NCBI GenBank assembly: GCA_947502505.1
Contig: CANNAE010000001.1
Location: forward strand, 173,265 to 237,264
Length of the DNA stretch: 64,000 nt
Origin: an uncultured Planococcus sp.
Lineage (GTDB): Bacteria; Bacillota; Bacilli; Bacillales_A; Planococcaceae
Direction: 5' to 3'
In this document: positions 51,030 through 58,882 of the stretch, in pieces
Position numbering within the stretch: position 1 is the first letter of the stretch
How the letters are laid out: every line of letters begins with the position of its first letter
Notes under the pieces: model-generated
Told to the model about the DNA's origin: nothing
Databases searched by the model: none
The model's input: the letters and a program-made list of their open reading frames with translations, nothing else
Program-made: the position numbers and the translations under genes

Positions 51030-51058
51030 GGTTTACGTGTTATGGGATTATCGGAAGC
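51030..51058 (+). other. dif-like XerC/XerD site b
   Basis: 29 bp: left arm GGTTTACGTGT, centre TATGGGA (7 bp), right arm TTATCGGAAGC. Same orientation as sites a, c and d. Confidence 0.6.
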
Positions 51059-51211
51059 TGTATAAACACAAAGAGAGAGAAGAGGCTGTTCAAAGCTTGT
51101 TTTCTTTCTCTTTTGTTTGTAAAAGTGCTGGCTTAATTTTTTTGACTTAGTTAATCTTAAGAGGCAGTCGCTCATATAGTTAGTTTTCTCTTTCCGTAAA
51201 GGAGTGCCATC

Positions 51212-52180
51212 ATGAACGTATTCGAAAAGTTTCAAACTGTTATCATTTTATCGGCAGTAGGAATCGGACTATTACTGGGACAGGTTGTTTTTTTTGAAAC
51301 GTATGCAGAGTCTTTCATCGTTCCGTTTTTACTACTGATGCTTTACGGGTTATTTCTAAACATTCCATTGCAGCATCTGAAGGATGCTTTTAAAAATCGC
51401 AAGTTTTTAAATACCAGCACCATTATCAACTTTGTCTGGACGCCTCTAGTGGCGTGGGGACTGGGGGCTATCTTTCTTGCCGATCATCCAGCTCTATGGA
51501 TTGGATTTATCATGCTGATGGTGACGCCTTGTACCGACTGGTACTTGATGTTCACTTCCATAGCCAAAGGGAATATACCCTTGTCCACGTCTGTTTTACC
51601 GATTAATTTGATCCTTCAGGTAGTGCTTCTGCCCGTCTATCTATTCATTTTTGCTGGTACGATTCAATCCATTCCGTTATCGACCATTGGAGAAAGTATT
51701 CTATTGGTACTGGTAATTCCTTTCGCTCTTGCACACTTGACCCGTTATAGCTTGAGGAAGAAAAAAGCCTTCTTAAATAAGAAGTTGGTCCCTTTTTTCG
51801 CTACTGCACAAATCATTTTTTTAGCCATAGCAATCATGGCCATGTTCGCGTCGCAAGGAAATTATTTAATCAATAATCTTGAGGCCATTTCTGTACTAGT
51901 CATACCGGTGTTACTTTTCTTCGTTGTTAACTTCGTACTTGCCCAAACTGTAGGGAAAGCCATGAAATTTTCATACGAAGATACAGTGAGCCTAAGCCTT
52001 ACCATCATTGCACGCAATTCGCCCGTTTCGTTAGCGATTGCGGTCATCGCCTTTCCGGATCAACCCTTGATTGCATTAGCCTTAGTCATTGGTCCACTTA
52101 TTGAATTGCCCGTGTTAGCGATTGTTTCTCAAGCATTGCTCACTTTAAGGAAAAACAAGCCAGTAAATAATTTCAAATAG
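51212..52180 (+). CDS. Carrier of the ACR3 / bile acid:sodium symporter superfamily
   Basis: 322-residue membrane protein with about ten hydrophobic segments, the size and topology of ACR3 arsenite exporters and BASS symporters. The loop VTPCTDWYLMFTSIAKGN contains the Cys of the ACR3 P-C-T motif, and ARNSPVSLAIAV matches the second conserved region. An arsenite-efflux function is plausible, but no arsR, arsC or other ars gene lies beside it. The gene stands alone between two dif-like sites. GTAAAGGAG precedes the ATG. Confidence 0.75.
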   Translation: MNVFEKFQTVIILSAVGIGLLLGQVVFFETYAESFIVPFLLLMLYGLFLNIPLQHLKDAFKNRKFLNTSTIINFVWTPLVAWGLGAIFLADHPALWIGFIMLMVTPCTDWYLMFTSIAKGNIPLSTSVLPINLILQVVLLPVYLFIFAGTIQSIPLSTIGESILLVLVIPFALAHLTRYSLRKKKAFLNKKLVPFFATAQIIFLAIAIMAMFASQGNYLINNLEAISVLVIPVLLFFVVNFVLAQTVGKAMKFSYEDTVSLSLTIIARNSPVSLAIAVIAFPDQPLIALALVIGPLIELPVLAIVSQALLTLRKNKPVNNFK

Positions 52181-52271
52181 CTGTTTGCCGAAAAGCTGTT
52201 ACTGGCATTTGAGGAATGTAGTGTTTGGCAATTAAGGGAATGCATGAATTACCGCATATTCAACGCTTTAT

Positions 52272-52359
52272 ACGGAGTGGCGGGTATGATAAGCTCGTGT
52301 GCTATGCAAAGTCACATAGCGCATTCCTTTGCGTGAAATCGTACCCGCAGAGGCTCCGT
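52272..52359. repeat. Long fold-back element
   Basis: ACGGAG and GCGGGTATGAT on the left pair with ATCGTACCCGC and CTCCGT on the right (16 of 17 positions). Inside, GCTATG pairs with CATAGC around an eight-base loop. Similar hairpins occur between genes in Bacillales. The gap 52181-52698 has no other gene-like content apart from the site at 52481 and a terminator. Confidence 0.65.
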
Positions 52360-52480
52360 GTCAAGCGACATAGGGCAGAGAATTTATACATCTAACCGAA
52401 TATTCTTAATTGCCATTATATACATTTCTTATCTGCCAAATACAGAAAAGCAGAGAGTGATTGGGAAGATAGCTAAGTTG

Positions 52481-52508
52481 AGTTAACATATGACCCCTTA
52501 TCGGAAGT
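52481..52508 (+). other. dif-like XerC/XerD site c
   Basis: 28 bp: left arm AGTTAACATAT, centre GACCCC, right arm TTATCGGAAGT. Against the remembered B. subtilis dif arms this is 9/11 and 9/11. Confidence 0.65.
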
Positions 52509-52552
52509 TCAGTATAAACAAATAACAAATTAAAATTTTAAATTATTTAGGT

Positions 52553-52592
52553 ATGACGGATGTTTTCTACATAACATCCGTCATTTTTTTGA
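52553..52592 (+). terminator. Hairpin with T run after site c
   Basis: ATGACGGATGTT pairs with AACATCCGTCAT around eight bases, then seven T. Confidence 0.9.
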
Positions 52593-52698
52593 TTAATTCC
52601 ATAAAAAAGGTAAAGATTTCTTTACATTTAAGTTTTTAGCTTTTATAGTTTATGTAAAGATATATTTACATCCTGATTTCTGGAAAGTAGGGAGAGGC

Positions 52699-52911
52699 AT
52701 GCCGGTTAAAAACAATATTCAAAAAATCCGTAAAGAGAGAGGGATTAAGCAAATTACGATGGCCGAAGATTTACAGGTCACAAGGCAGACGTTCACGGCA
52801 ATCGAAAAAAATAAATACAACCCAAGTCTGGAGTTGGCGTTAAAGATCATCAAATATTTTGACCTTCCGATCGAGGAAGTTTTTATTTTGGAAGAGGAGG
52901 AAGAGAAATGA
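52699..52911 (+). CDS. XRE-family HTH regulator
   Basis: 70-residue single-domain Cro/CI-type DNA-binding protein with the HTH about 15-40 (TMAEDLQVTRQTFTAIEKNKYNPS), of the YozG-like group that usually pairs with a membrane protein gene. Its stop overlaps the start of the next gene by 4 nt (ATGA). GGGAGAGG lies before the ATG. It probably controls its own two-gene operon. This pair is the only cargo between dif-like sites c and d. Confidence 0.9.
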   Translation: MPVKNNIQKIRKERGIKQITMAEDLQVTRQTFTAIEKNKYNPSLELALKIIKYFDLPIEEVFILEEEEEK

Positions 52912-53297
52912 AAAAGAAAAAATACGCGCAGTGGAATATTACAATCGCATCGACAGGCGGATTAGTAGGTGTAATTATTGGAACGTTTATTTTCAGCGGA
53001 GTAGACTGGTCGGCCATTCTTGGTGGTATTACTGGTTTGTTTATCATTTTCTTGGGAAATCTTGTTTACGTAAGATCGAAAAAGGATAAAACTCCAGAAG
53101 TTGATGAGCGGACCTTGAATAATATGCGAAAGTATTACGCAATTATTGCTAACCTGTTCTTGGGTGTTCTATTTTTAATGTTGGCTGCTATAACGTATAT
53201 GGGATATGACCAAATTTCAATTTCTTATCTATGGATTTTTGTCATCGCTTATATGCTCATAAGTGGAATTGGCGCTCTAATTGTTAGCCGAAGATGA
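52908..53297 (+). CDS. Four-helix membrane protein paired with an XRE regulator
   Basis: 129 residues with four hydrophobic segments (about 10-30, 32-52, 75-95, 100-123) and a basic-acidic loop RSKKDKTPEVDERTLN, like DUF2178-type proteins. Function is unknown. Coupling to a YozG-like regulator is a common two-gene arrangement in Bacillota. In pdif modules small regulated pairs are often toxin-antitoxin systems, but this protein does not resemble a known toxin. Confidence 0.75.
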   Translation: MKKKKYAQWNITIASTGGLVGVIIGTFIFSGVDWSAILGGITGLFIIFLGNLVYVRSKKDKTPEVDERTLNNMRKYYAIIANLFLGVLFLMLAAITYMGYDQISISYLWIFVIAYMLISGIGALIVSRR

Positions 53298-53326
53298 GGT
53301 GAACAAATTGCAAGTTAAGGGTTTCT

Positions 53327-53355
53327 GGTTTACATATTGCCGGATTATCGGAAGC
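53327..53355 (+). other. dif-like XerC/XerD site d
   Basis: 29 bp: left arm GGTTTACATAT, centre TGCCGGA (7 bp), right arm TTATCGGAAGC. It shares GGATTATCGGAAGCTG with site b. It may be the right border of the acquired region. The following gap to 53593 holds a GGGGG-rich hairpin near 53375-53417 and no gene. Confidence 0.6.
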
Positions 53356-53593
53356 TGGCACAGCTTTATTTAAAAACCCCCAATAACCTTTTATTAACAG
53401 GGTGTTTGGGGGGGCGTCTATTATCTACAAAATAGCACTTAAAGGGACAAATTTTACTGACCCGAAAGTTTGGGGAGGGGAAGCTGTCATTCCATTTAAT
53501 TGTAATAAAAGTGAATCATTTCAAGAGTGAGACCGTATAATAGCTATCAGCTTTTTGTACTTGGGTTCATTTCAAAGAAATGGAGGAATGGTG

Positions 53594-54223
53594 ATGGCAG
53601 ACAAGCTAGGTCGTTGCAGGATTTTATTATTATATGGAGTGTTGGGTCTTTTGCTTAGCGCGATAGTGGCTGGCTGTTCGACTGAAGGTGGCGCGGGGGA
53701 TGAAGAAGTTGCTGAAACGGCTGAAAACGTGGAGCCAGATGATGATGAAATGGATAAAAGCGAAGAAGCGATTCGAGCGGTTATTACTCAAGAGTTCAAT
53801 GGGCCGGATGAAACCTATAGGCATTTGTGGAACGTTATGGCGGATAAGCAACCGGTGGACCCGAGCGAAGAAGAGTATAGCGCTTTTCTAGAGTCTGTTG
53901 AGTATACAGACTTGATGGATTATATGGAAGAAAGTTATGCAAAGTATTTTACCGAAAACGGCTATGAGAATTTTTCCAGGATTGGGGCATTCTACTATAG
54001 CTTTAGCGATCGCGAATATCAACTGAGCACTTCGGACATCGATATCGTGCAAAGCGATAATGGGGAAACGCTTTACAGTTTTACGTTCAATGTATGGCAT
54101 GAGCCGGCAGAAGGCGAAGCGGCAGCATACAGATTCGAAGGCAGGGCAATTGTTCCCGAAGAAGGCAAAATCGGAAAGATCGAATTTGGCGATCAAGACC
54201 AGCTAATCAAAGACATCAGATAG
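53594..54223 (+). CDS. Hypothetical lipoprotein
   Basis: 209-residue exported protein with a lipoprotein signal (lipobox IVAGC) followed by a very acidic, disordered segment (about 30-55) and a mixed alpha/beta domain (about 55-205) with many aromatic residues. Not recognised, though the fold might be NTF2-like. ATG 53588 abuts the GGAGG; ATG 53594 with 7-nt spacing is chosen. A terminator follows. Confidence 0.7.
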   Translation: MADKLGRCRILLLYGVLGLLLSAIVAGCSTEGGAGDEEVAETAENVEPDDDEMDKSEEAIRAVITQEFNGPDETYRHLWNVMADKQPVDPSEEEYSAFLESVEYTDLMDYMEESYAKYFTENGYENFSRIGAFYYSFSDREYQLSTSDIDIVQSDNGETLYSFTFNVWHEPAEGEAAAYRFEGRAIVPEEGKIGKIEFGDQDQLIKDIR

Positions 54224-54236
54224 CGGTAATTTTTGA

Positions 54237-54264
54237 AACGCAGCGAATAGCAGCTGCGTTTTTT
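54237..54264 (+). terminator. Terminator after the lipoprotein gene
   Basis: AACGCAGC pairs with GCTGCGTT around GAATAGCA, followed by six T in all. Confidence 0.85.
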
Positions 54265-54280
54265 GTGTTCGAATTAGTTT

Positions 54281-54577
54281 TCAAAACTGCCGCTTCGTAT
54301 TCGATAACTTGAGCAACAACGGAATCAATAATGAAGCAAGCGTTACATAAAGCAAAAAGAAAAGGATAAGAATTGCCCAACCCGCTTCCATGTAAATACG
54401 GACGTAATTAAATACCAGAACAAAAGGGACGAGGAATAGCATATAGCTCCAGAAATTCGATTTACCTGAAGCGTATTGCACAGTGTGGCAATTTCGACAT
54501 TCTTGTTTGCCTTTGAGGTTGAGTTTGAACATGTCTTTCCAGTTCCACTGATATCCGCAATTTTGGCAGTGAGGCAT
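54281..54577 (-). CDS. CxxC zinc-ribbon membrane protein, paralogue 1 (TIGR04104-like)
   Basis: 98-residue protein starting with a four-cysteine zinc ribbon (CQNC at 4-7 and CRNC about 20 residues later), followed by two hydrophobic segments (about 42-62 and 65-87). The spacing CxxC-x20-CxxC matches a small family of putative zinc-finger membrane proteins of Bacillota. The upstream ATG at 54610 and its in-frame neighbours lie within or before the AAAGGATG ribosome-binding site, so the start is MPHCQNC at 54577. Third of three tandem paralogues. Confidence 0.78.
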   Translation of the reverse strand: MPHCQNCGYQWNWKDMFKLNLKGKQECRNCHTVQYASGKSNFWSYMLFLVPFVLVFNYVRIYMEAGWAILILFFLLYVTLASLLIPLLLKLSNTKRQF

Positions 54578-54630
54578 AAGGTTCATCCTTTCTGGCAATC
54601 GTTTATACAATTAGTGAAGAATGCAGTTGA

Positions 54631-54942
54631 TTATTCGATCGTTTTGCCGAAGCGTTTGTGGGTGTTCGATAGTTTGTAAAAGAAAGGCATCAGTAGTGAA
54701 ACAAGCGTTATGTAAATCAGTATGGCAAGGAAAAACCATAGCCAGCTGATTTCGTAATAAGCATGCACGAAGTTCATAGGAAGGAGAAAAGCCGTGGAAA
54801 TCAAAAAAGTGGTCCAAAAATTAGATTTGTCCGATATGTACTGCCTTTTGTGGCAATTCGAGCATTCCTTTTTGCCTTTCACGCTGAGCATTAGAACTTC
54901 TTTCCAACTCCATTTAAATCCACAGTTCTGGCAACGAGGCAT
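54631..54942 (-). CDS. CxxC zinc-ribbon membrane protein, paralogue 2
   Basis: 103 residues with the same plan as its neighbours: MPRCQNCGFKWSW, CSNC, then two hydrophobic segments and a basic tail. The ATG at 54951 abuts AAAGG, so the start is taken at 54942. The first 50 residues are very similar to paralogue 1. The 53-nt gap to paralogue 1 has no terminator, so the three are probably one transcript. Confidence 0.78.
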   Translation of the reverse strand: MPRCQNCGFKWSWKEVLMLSVKGKKECSNCHKRQYISDKSNFWTTFLISTAFLLPMNFVHAYYEISWLWFFLAILIYITLVSLLMPFFYKLSNTHKRFGKTIE

Positions 54943-54947
54943 AGCAT

Positions 54948-55274
54948 TCATCCTTTCTCATTCGCTGGGTAGTCGGCAGCTTTGGTTTGTTTCGGCCGGT
55001 TGTGCAGCTTGATGGTATAAGGCAAGAAAATTATCACCAGTAAGCTCAAGATGATAAAAAACAAGATATAAGCCAAATCAGGAACCTCTAGATAAGCCCA
55101 CGGAAGAGGCGCGATGAACAGGATGATAAGCAAAGGGATGTATAGTTTAGGGTTAAAACCAGGTGGATCGTACTGCATTGTATTGCACGTTGCGCATTTT
55201 CGTTTCTTTTGAAATCCGATTTTCATGAGGTTAATCCAGCTCCATTTTGTTCCGCAGTTTTCACAATGAGGCAT
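54948..55274 (-). CDS. CxxC zinc-ribbon membrane protein, paralogue 3
   Basis: 108 residues starting MPHCENCGTKWSW, with a second CATC pair, two hydrophobic segments (about 45-63 and 68-90) and a longer basic C-terminus. First gene of the tandem array, 5 nt before paralogue 2 as annotated. It is the most diverged of the three. AAAGGAG lies 7 nt before the chosen start. Confidence 0.78.
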   Translation of the reverse strand: MPHCENCGTKWSWINLMKIGFQKKRKCATCNTMQYDPPGFNPKLYIPLLIILFIAPLPWAYLEVPDLAYILFFIILSLLVIIFLPYTIKLHNRPKQTKAADYPANEKG

Positions 55275-55530
55275 TGGTTTGCTCCTTTCCATTCCAAATT
55301 GTCTTTTGTTAAGTATTGTATACCCTTGATTTCAGAAGTAATCCAAATTATTGGGAATAATATAAGGAATCTTCCCTGCGGATGAGTATAGGCAGCAATA
55401 AAATCAAAACCGGCTGCTTTGTTCAATCCATAAAAAGATATTCCGGCCTATCTATGCAGCAAGTCCTTGCTATTGCATGACAATATTCTTAGAATAAAGG
55501 TATAAGTTGTAAATAGGGAGGGTGCGGGGT

Positions 55531-57957
55531 ATGAAGTTAAATATGGAACAGCGGCGCATAGTGGAACTCGAGCCGGGCGGGCCAATGTTGGTAAAAGGGG
55601 TGGCTGGATCGGGCAAGACGACGGTGGCGATTCGGCGGATTCATTTTTTGATGGATCATTATTGCCACGAGGAAGATGACCAAATTTTACTGGTGACGTA
55701 CAATAAGACTTTGCTTAATTACATAAAATTTCAATATGAGCGTTTGGCTGATGCCTCAGCGGGCGAGGCGGAGCGCTTGTTTGCGTCGAATGCGGAAGTG
55801 AAAATCGCGACGATCGATTCGCTTATGTACGGGCAGTTCATGAAATATTTGCAGCGCACAAAACGCAAGCTGGCCGTAGCGCCTAAGGAAAAAGAATGGT
55901 CCATCCTGTTAAAGGCGCTCCATGAAGCGAAAAAATCCTATCCTGATGTGAAGCTGTTAACGCCGAAAAACCAGAAGTTCCTGAAAGAGGAGGCGGAATG
56001 GATTACGGCATGCTCGATGACCGATGTCGAGACCTATCAGGCTGCGGACCGGATTGGGCGTGCTTCCGGCAATAGCGGTACGCCGCAGAAACTGCTGAAG
56101 AATTCGCCAACGCGCGAGGCGATTTTCGAAATGGCCCGCCTGTACCGCGAGTTCCTTGAAAAAGAAGGCTATGTGTCGTTCAAGCAATTAAATGAACTGG
56201 CGCTTGCCGAAGTGAGGCGTTCGAATGGCGGCCAGTATACCCACATCATCATCGACGAAAGCCAGGATTTAACGCGCGTGCAACTGGAGTTCTTGAAGGA
56301 ATTGTATAAAGAGAAAGACCATTCATCTTTGATGTTCGTAGCGGACAATACACAAAGCATCTATCCGGATTCCTGGCTCGGCAAAGGGCGTCCCTATACG
56401 ACAATCGGCTTTGACATGAGCGGGAAATCCCGTGCCTTGAGCAAGAATTATCGGACGACGACGGAAATTTCGCAAGCCGCGTTCGATTTGATCAAAGCGG
56501 ATGAAGCGATCCAATCGAACGTCGATTTCGTCAAGCCGGCACTTATCGACCGGCACGGCCATCCGCCGATTTACCAGTTCTTCCGGCAACCCGAACAGCA
56601 AGCGGCTTTTCTAGCACGGGAGATCGAACGGCTGCGCGGCGATTACCGCTTGTCAGAAATGTGTGTCGTCGCCAAAAGCAAACGCTCGGTCGATAGTGCC
56701 GCCGCTGATTTAGCGAGTCTCGGGATTCCTTGCGAAGTTTTGCAGGGCAACAATCCGAACTTCGAATCGGATAAAGTGAAGCTCGTGACGATGCATTCGA
56801 TCAAAGGGCTGGAATTCAAGGTCATTTTCCTCATCGACTTGAACGAGGGCGTCATTCCGATGGAGCTCTACGACGACCCGGAAGACCAGCAGACGGTCGA
56901 TTCCGACGAGCGTAAGCTATTGTATGTCGGCATGACGCGCGCGAATGAACTCTTGTATATGTCGTCGGTGAAAAAGCCTTCGAAATTCATCAAGGAAATC
57001 GACCGCAAGCATTTGCGCATGCGAAAAGATGCGTCGCTGCGGCCGTTCGAGTCCATCAGCATGACCCATTACCGACTTGCTGATCAATTGGTCGATTTGC
57101 ATTCAAAAGAGGAATTGACCCGCCAATGGCTCATCCGGGAACTCCATGAAACCTACGGCTACCCGTATGAGATGATGCAGCTCGAATACCCGGTTCAGCA
57201 ATTTTCGAAAAAAGGCTATTGCGATATCGCTGTTGAAATTCATGCAGACGGGGAAGCCCGACCGTACATCATCGCTGAAGTGAAACGGTTCGGCACGGGA
57301 ATCGATGATGCGGTGAATCAGCTGAAAAGTTATTTGGAAGCGGATGGCCAGGCGTTCTACGGCATCGCAACGGACGGCTTATCGGTGAAGATCATCGACC
57401 GCCAAGGCGATGAAGTGCAGGACTTGCCGAAATGCCAGCCGCGCTTTTTACCGGATACAAAGCAGCGCAGCCTGTATAAGAACTTGAAGAACGGGCGCGA
57501 TTACGAATACGCCCAAGAACCGGGAGCGGAGATCGAAGTGAGGGAAGCCGGCGAAGATGCGTTGATTCAAGTGCATGAATTAGCGGAAGTGCCGCTGATT
57601 GGAAACGTTGCGGCGGGGATTCCTGCGCTTGCTGCCGAGAATTACGAGACGGCACACAGTTTGCCGCGCGACTGGCTCGTGTCGCCAAAAGACAGCTTTT
57701 TGCTGACGGTGACAGGTGACAGCATGATTAACGCTGGCATCGATAAAGGCGATATGGTCGTTGTCCACCAGCAAAACACAGCATCAAATGGCGACATTGT
57801 CATCGCGGTCATCGACGGCGAAGCGACGATGAAAAAGTATATGCCGATGGGCAGTGAAATTCTCCTCGTCGCGGAAAATCCCGAATTCGAACCGATCATG
57901 ATGCGCAGCGAAGATGTGTACATCAACGGCCGAGTCATTGGGGTAATGAAAAAATAA
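55531..57957 (+). CDS. SF1 (UvrD-like) helicase fused to a PD-(D/E)xK nuclease domain and a LexA-type autoprotease
   Basis: 808-residue three-part protein. (1) Helicase, about 1-520: Walker A GVAGSGKTT with Lys29, Walker B IIIDESQD, motif III-like VADNTQS, motif V TMHSIKGLEF and motif VI YVGMTRA. (2) Nuclease-like domain, about 525-625: Asp565 in GYCDIAV and Glu583-x-Lys585 in IAEVK, as in HsdR-type PD-(D/E)xK folds. (3) S24 domain, about 680-808: cleavage-site-like Ala695-Gly696 in NVAAGIP, Ser731 in GDSM and Lys768, 37 residues after the Ser as in E. coli LexA (119/156). The S24 part suggests self-cleavage on RecA filaments after DNA damage. No HTH is present. ATG 55531 is chosen over GTG 55522, which overlaps the GGAGG. 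Confidence 0.87.
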   Translation: MKLNMEQRRIVELEPGGPMLVKGVAGSGKTTVAIRRIHFLMDHYCHEEDDQILLVTYNKTLLNYIKFQYERLADASAGEAERLFASNAEVKIATIDSLMYGQFMKYLQRTKRKLAVAPKEKEWSILLKALHEAKKSYPDVKLLTPKNQKFLKEEAEWITACSMTDVETYQAADRIGRASGNSGTPQKLLKNSPTREAIFEMARLYREFLEKEGYVSFKQLNELALAEVRRSNGGQYTHIIIDESQDLTRVQLEFLKELYKEKDHSSLMFVADNTQSIYPDSWLGKGRPYTTIGFDMSGKSRALSKNYRTTTEISQAAFDLIKADEAIQSNVDFVKPALIDRHGHPPIYQFFRQPEQQAAFLAREIERLRGDYRLSEMCVVAKSKRSVDSAAADLASLGIPCEVLQGNNPNFESDKVKLVTMHSIKGLEFKVIFLIDLNEGVIPMELYDDPEDQQTVDSDERKLLYVGMTRANELLYMSSVKKPSKFIKEIDRKHLRMRKDASLRPFESISMTHYRLADQLVDLHSKEELTRQWLIRELHETYGYPYEMMQLEYPVQQFSKKGYCDIAVEIHADGEARPYIIAEVKRFGTGIDDAVNQLKSYLEADGQAFYGIATDGLSVKIIDRQGDEVQDLPKCQPRFLPDTKQRSLYKNLKNGRDYEYAQEPGAEIEVREAGEDALIQVHELAEVPLIGNVAAGIPALAAENYETAHSLPRDWLVSPKDSFLLTVTGDSMINAGIDKGDMVVVHQQNTASNGDIVIAVIDGEATMKKYMPMGSEILLVAENPEFEPIMMRSEDVYINGRVIGVMKK

Positions 57958-57973
57958 GAGAGAAGACATGAAA

Positions 57974-57996
57974 AAAACAGCCCGCGGGCTGTTTTT
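57974..57996. terminator. Terminator after the helicase gene
   Basis: AAAACAGCCCGCGGGCTGTTTT, a nearly perfect palindrome of 22 bp with little loop, followed by T. Confidence 0.75.
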
Positions 57997-58071
57997 AAAT
58001 ACCTTTCTTTGTATTTGATGTTTTATAAATAGGCGATAAATTTGGCTGAGCAAGAGTGAAGGAGAGAGCAT

Positions 58072-58254
58072 ATGCTAAAGAAAAACATCAAACTAGCGTT
58101 GGTCATTTTCATTGGCTGGTCGATTAAGGATTATTTCTCACACGGCGAAATCCAGTGGGGAGATAGCCTGCTATATGCCGGTATCGTATTTGTGGTTTAT
58201 TTCATTATGGACTGGACACAAGAACCTTATGATTGGAGCAAGCACAAACGCTAA
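58072..58254 (+). CDS. Small membrane protein of unknown function
   Basis: 60 residues with two hydrophobic segments (about 6-20 and 30-46) separated by a loop with DYFSHGEIQWGD, and a basic tail. AAGGAGAG before the ATG supports translation. Not recognised; stands alone downstream of the helicase terminator. Confidence 0.6.
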   Translation: MLKKNIKLALVIFIGWSIKDYFSHGEIQWGDSLLYAGIVFVVYFIMDWTQEPYDWSKHKR

Positions 58255-58423
58255 GCGATAACGCCCTTTCTCCCTTGACGGCAAGCCTCTCCGCTCCATC
58301 TCGAACAGAAGCGGTAGATGGAATTAGCCAGCCCACAGAAAAAAATGGTTTAAGCTCCCCTCGTTCCGTCTATAGGAATACATGAGGCAATTCCAAACTA
58401 GATGAATAGAAGGAGGAATTTTG

Positions 58424-58759
58424 ATGAGCATGCAACACATCGAACAACAGGATTTAGTGCGCGACGAGTACGGCAATTACTATAAAGTGGTCGGCTTACA
58501 TAAAGAAGAAGAAACCTTGAAAGCGATCGAAATCTCCAATTTGTATTTCGAGACTTCCTTCCAGTATGCGGCCGCTCAAATCGATGATGCCAATAAACCT
58601 GTCGGCGTTTTCCTGCAAGAAAAGTTTAATGAATTCGTTGCGGACGTCGAAAGCCTCGAACGCCCGGTCTATGGCATTAAAGACTTGATGGTCAATAAAA
58701 TCGAAGTCTATGCGGTCGATATTACGCAGCCGCACCCGAAACGCGAAGAAACAGTATAA
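58424..58759 (+). CDS. Hypothetical 111-residue acidic protein
   Basis: Soluble, acidic protein without recognised domain. AGGAGG lies 7 nt before ATG 58424; an in-frame TTG three bases earlier is the alternative start. It begins LVRDEYGNYYKVVGLHKEEETL, i.e. strands that could form a small beta-barrel. A strong terminator follows at once, so it is a single-gene unit. Confidence 0.6.
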   Translation: MSMQHIEQQDLVRDEYGNYYKVVGLHKEEETLKAIEISNLYFETSFQYAAAQIDDANKPVGVFLQEKFNEFVADVESLERPVYGIKDLMVNKIEVYAVDITQPHPKREETV

Positions 58760-58769
58760 TTCCCCTTGC

Positions 58770-58807
58770 GCCCCGTCTGGATTCTGGCAATCCGGACGGG
58801 GCGTTTT
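58770..58807 (+). terminator. Terminator after the 111-residue gene
   Basis: GCCCCGTCTGGATT pairs with AATCCGGACGGGGC around CTGGC, followed by GTTTT. Confidence 0.9.
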
Positions 58808-58882
58808 CTCGTTTTTTTAACATTTCCTTAACCTTCTGTCATTAGGCTGAAAGAAGACAGCCAGGAAAAGAGGGGAAGGCAT

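Noticed and set aside
51005..51235. 76-codon minus-strand frame before the ACR3-like gene
   Set aside because: It overlaps dif-like site b and the start of the opposite gene, and its composition is random-looking.
58346..58376. SigB-like promoter (GTTTAA, 14 bp, GTCTAT) before the gene at 58424
   Set aside because: The -10 part deviates from GGGTAT at two positions; with a single example this is not enough.
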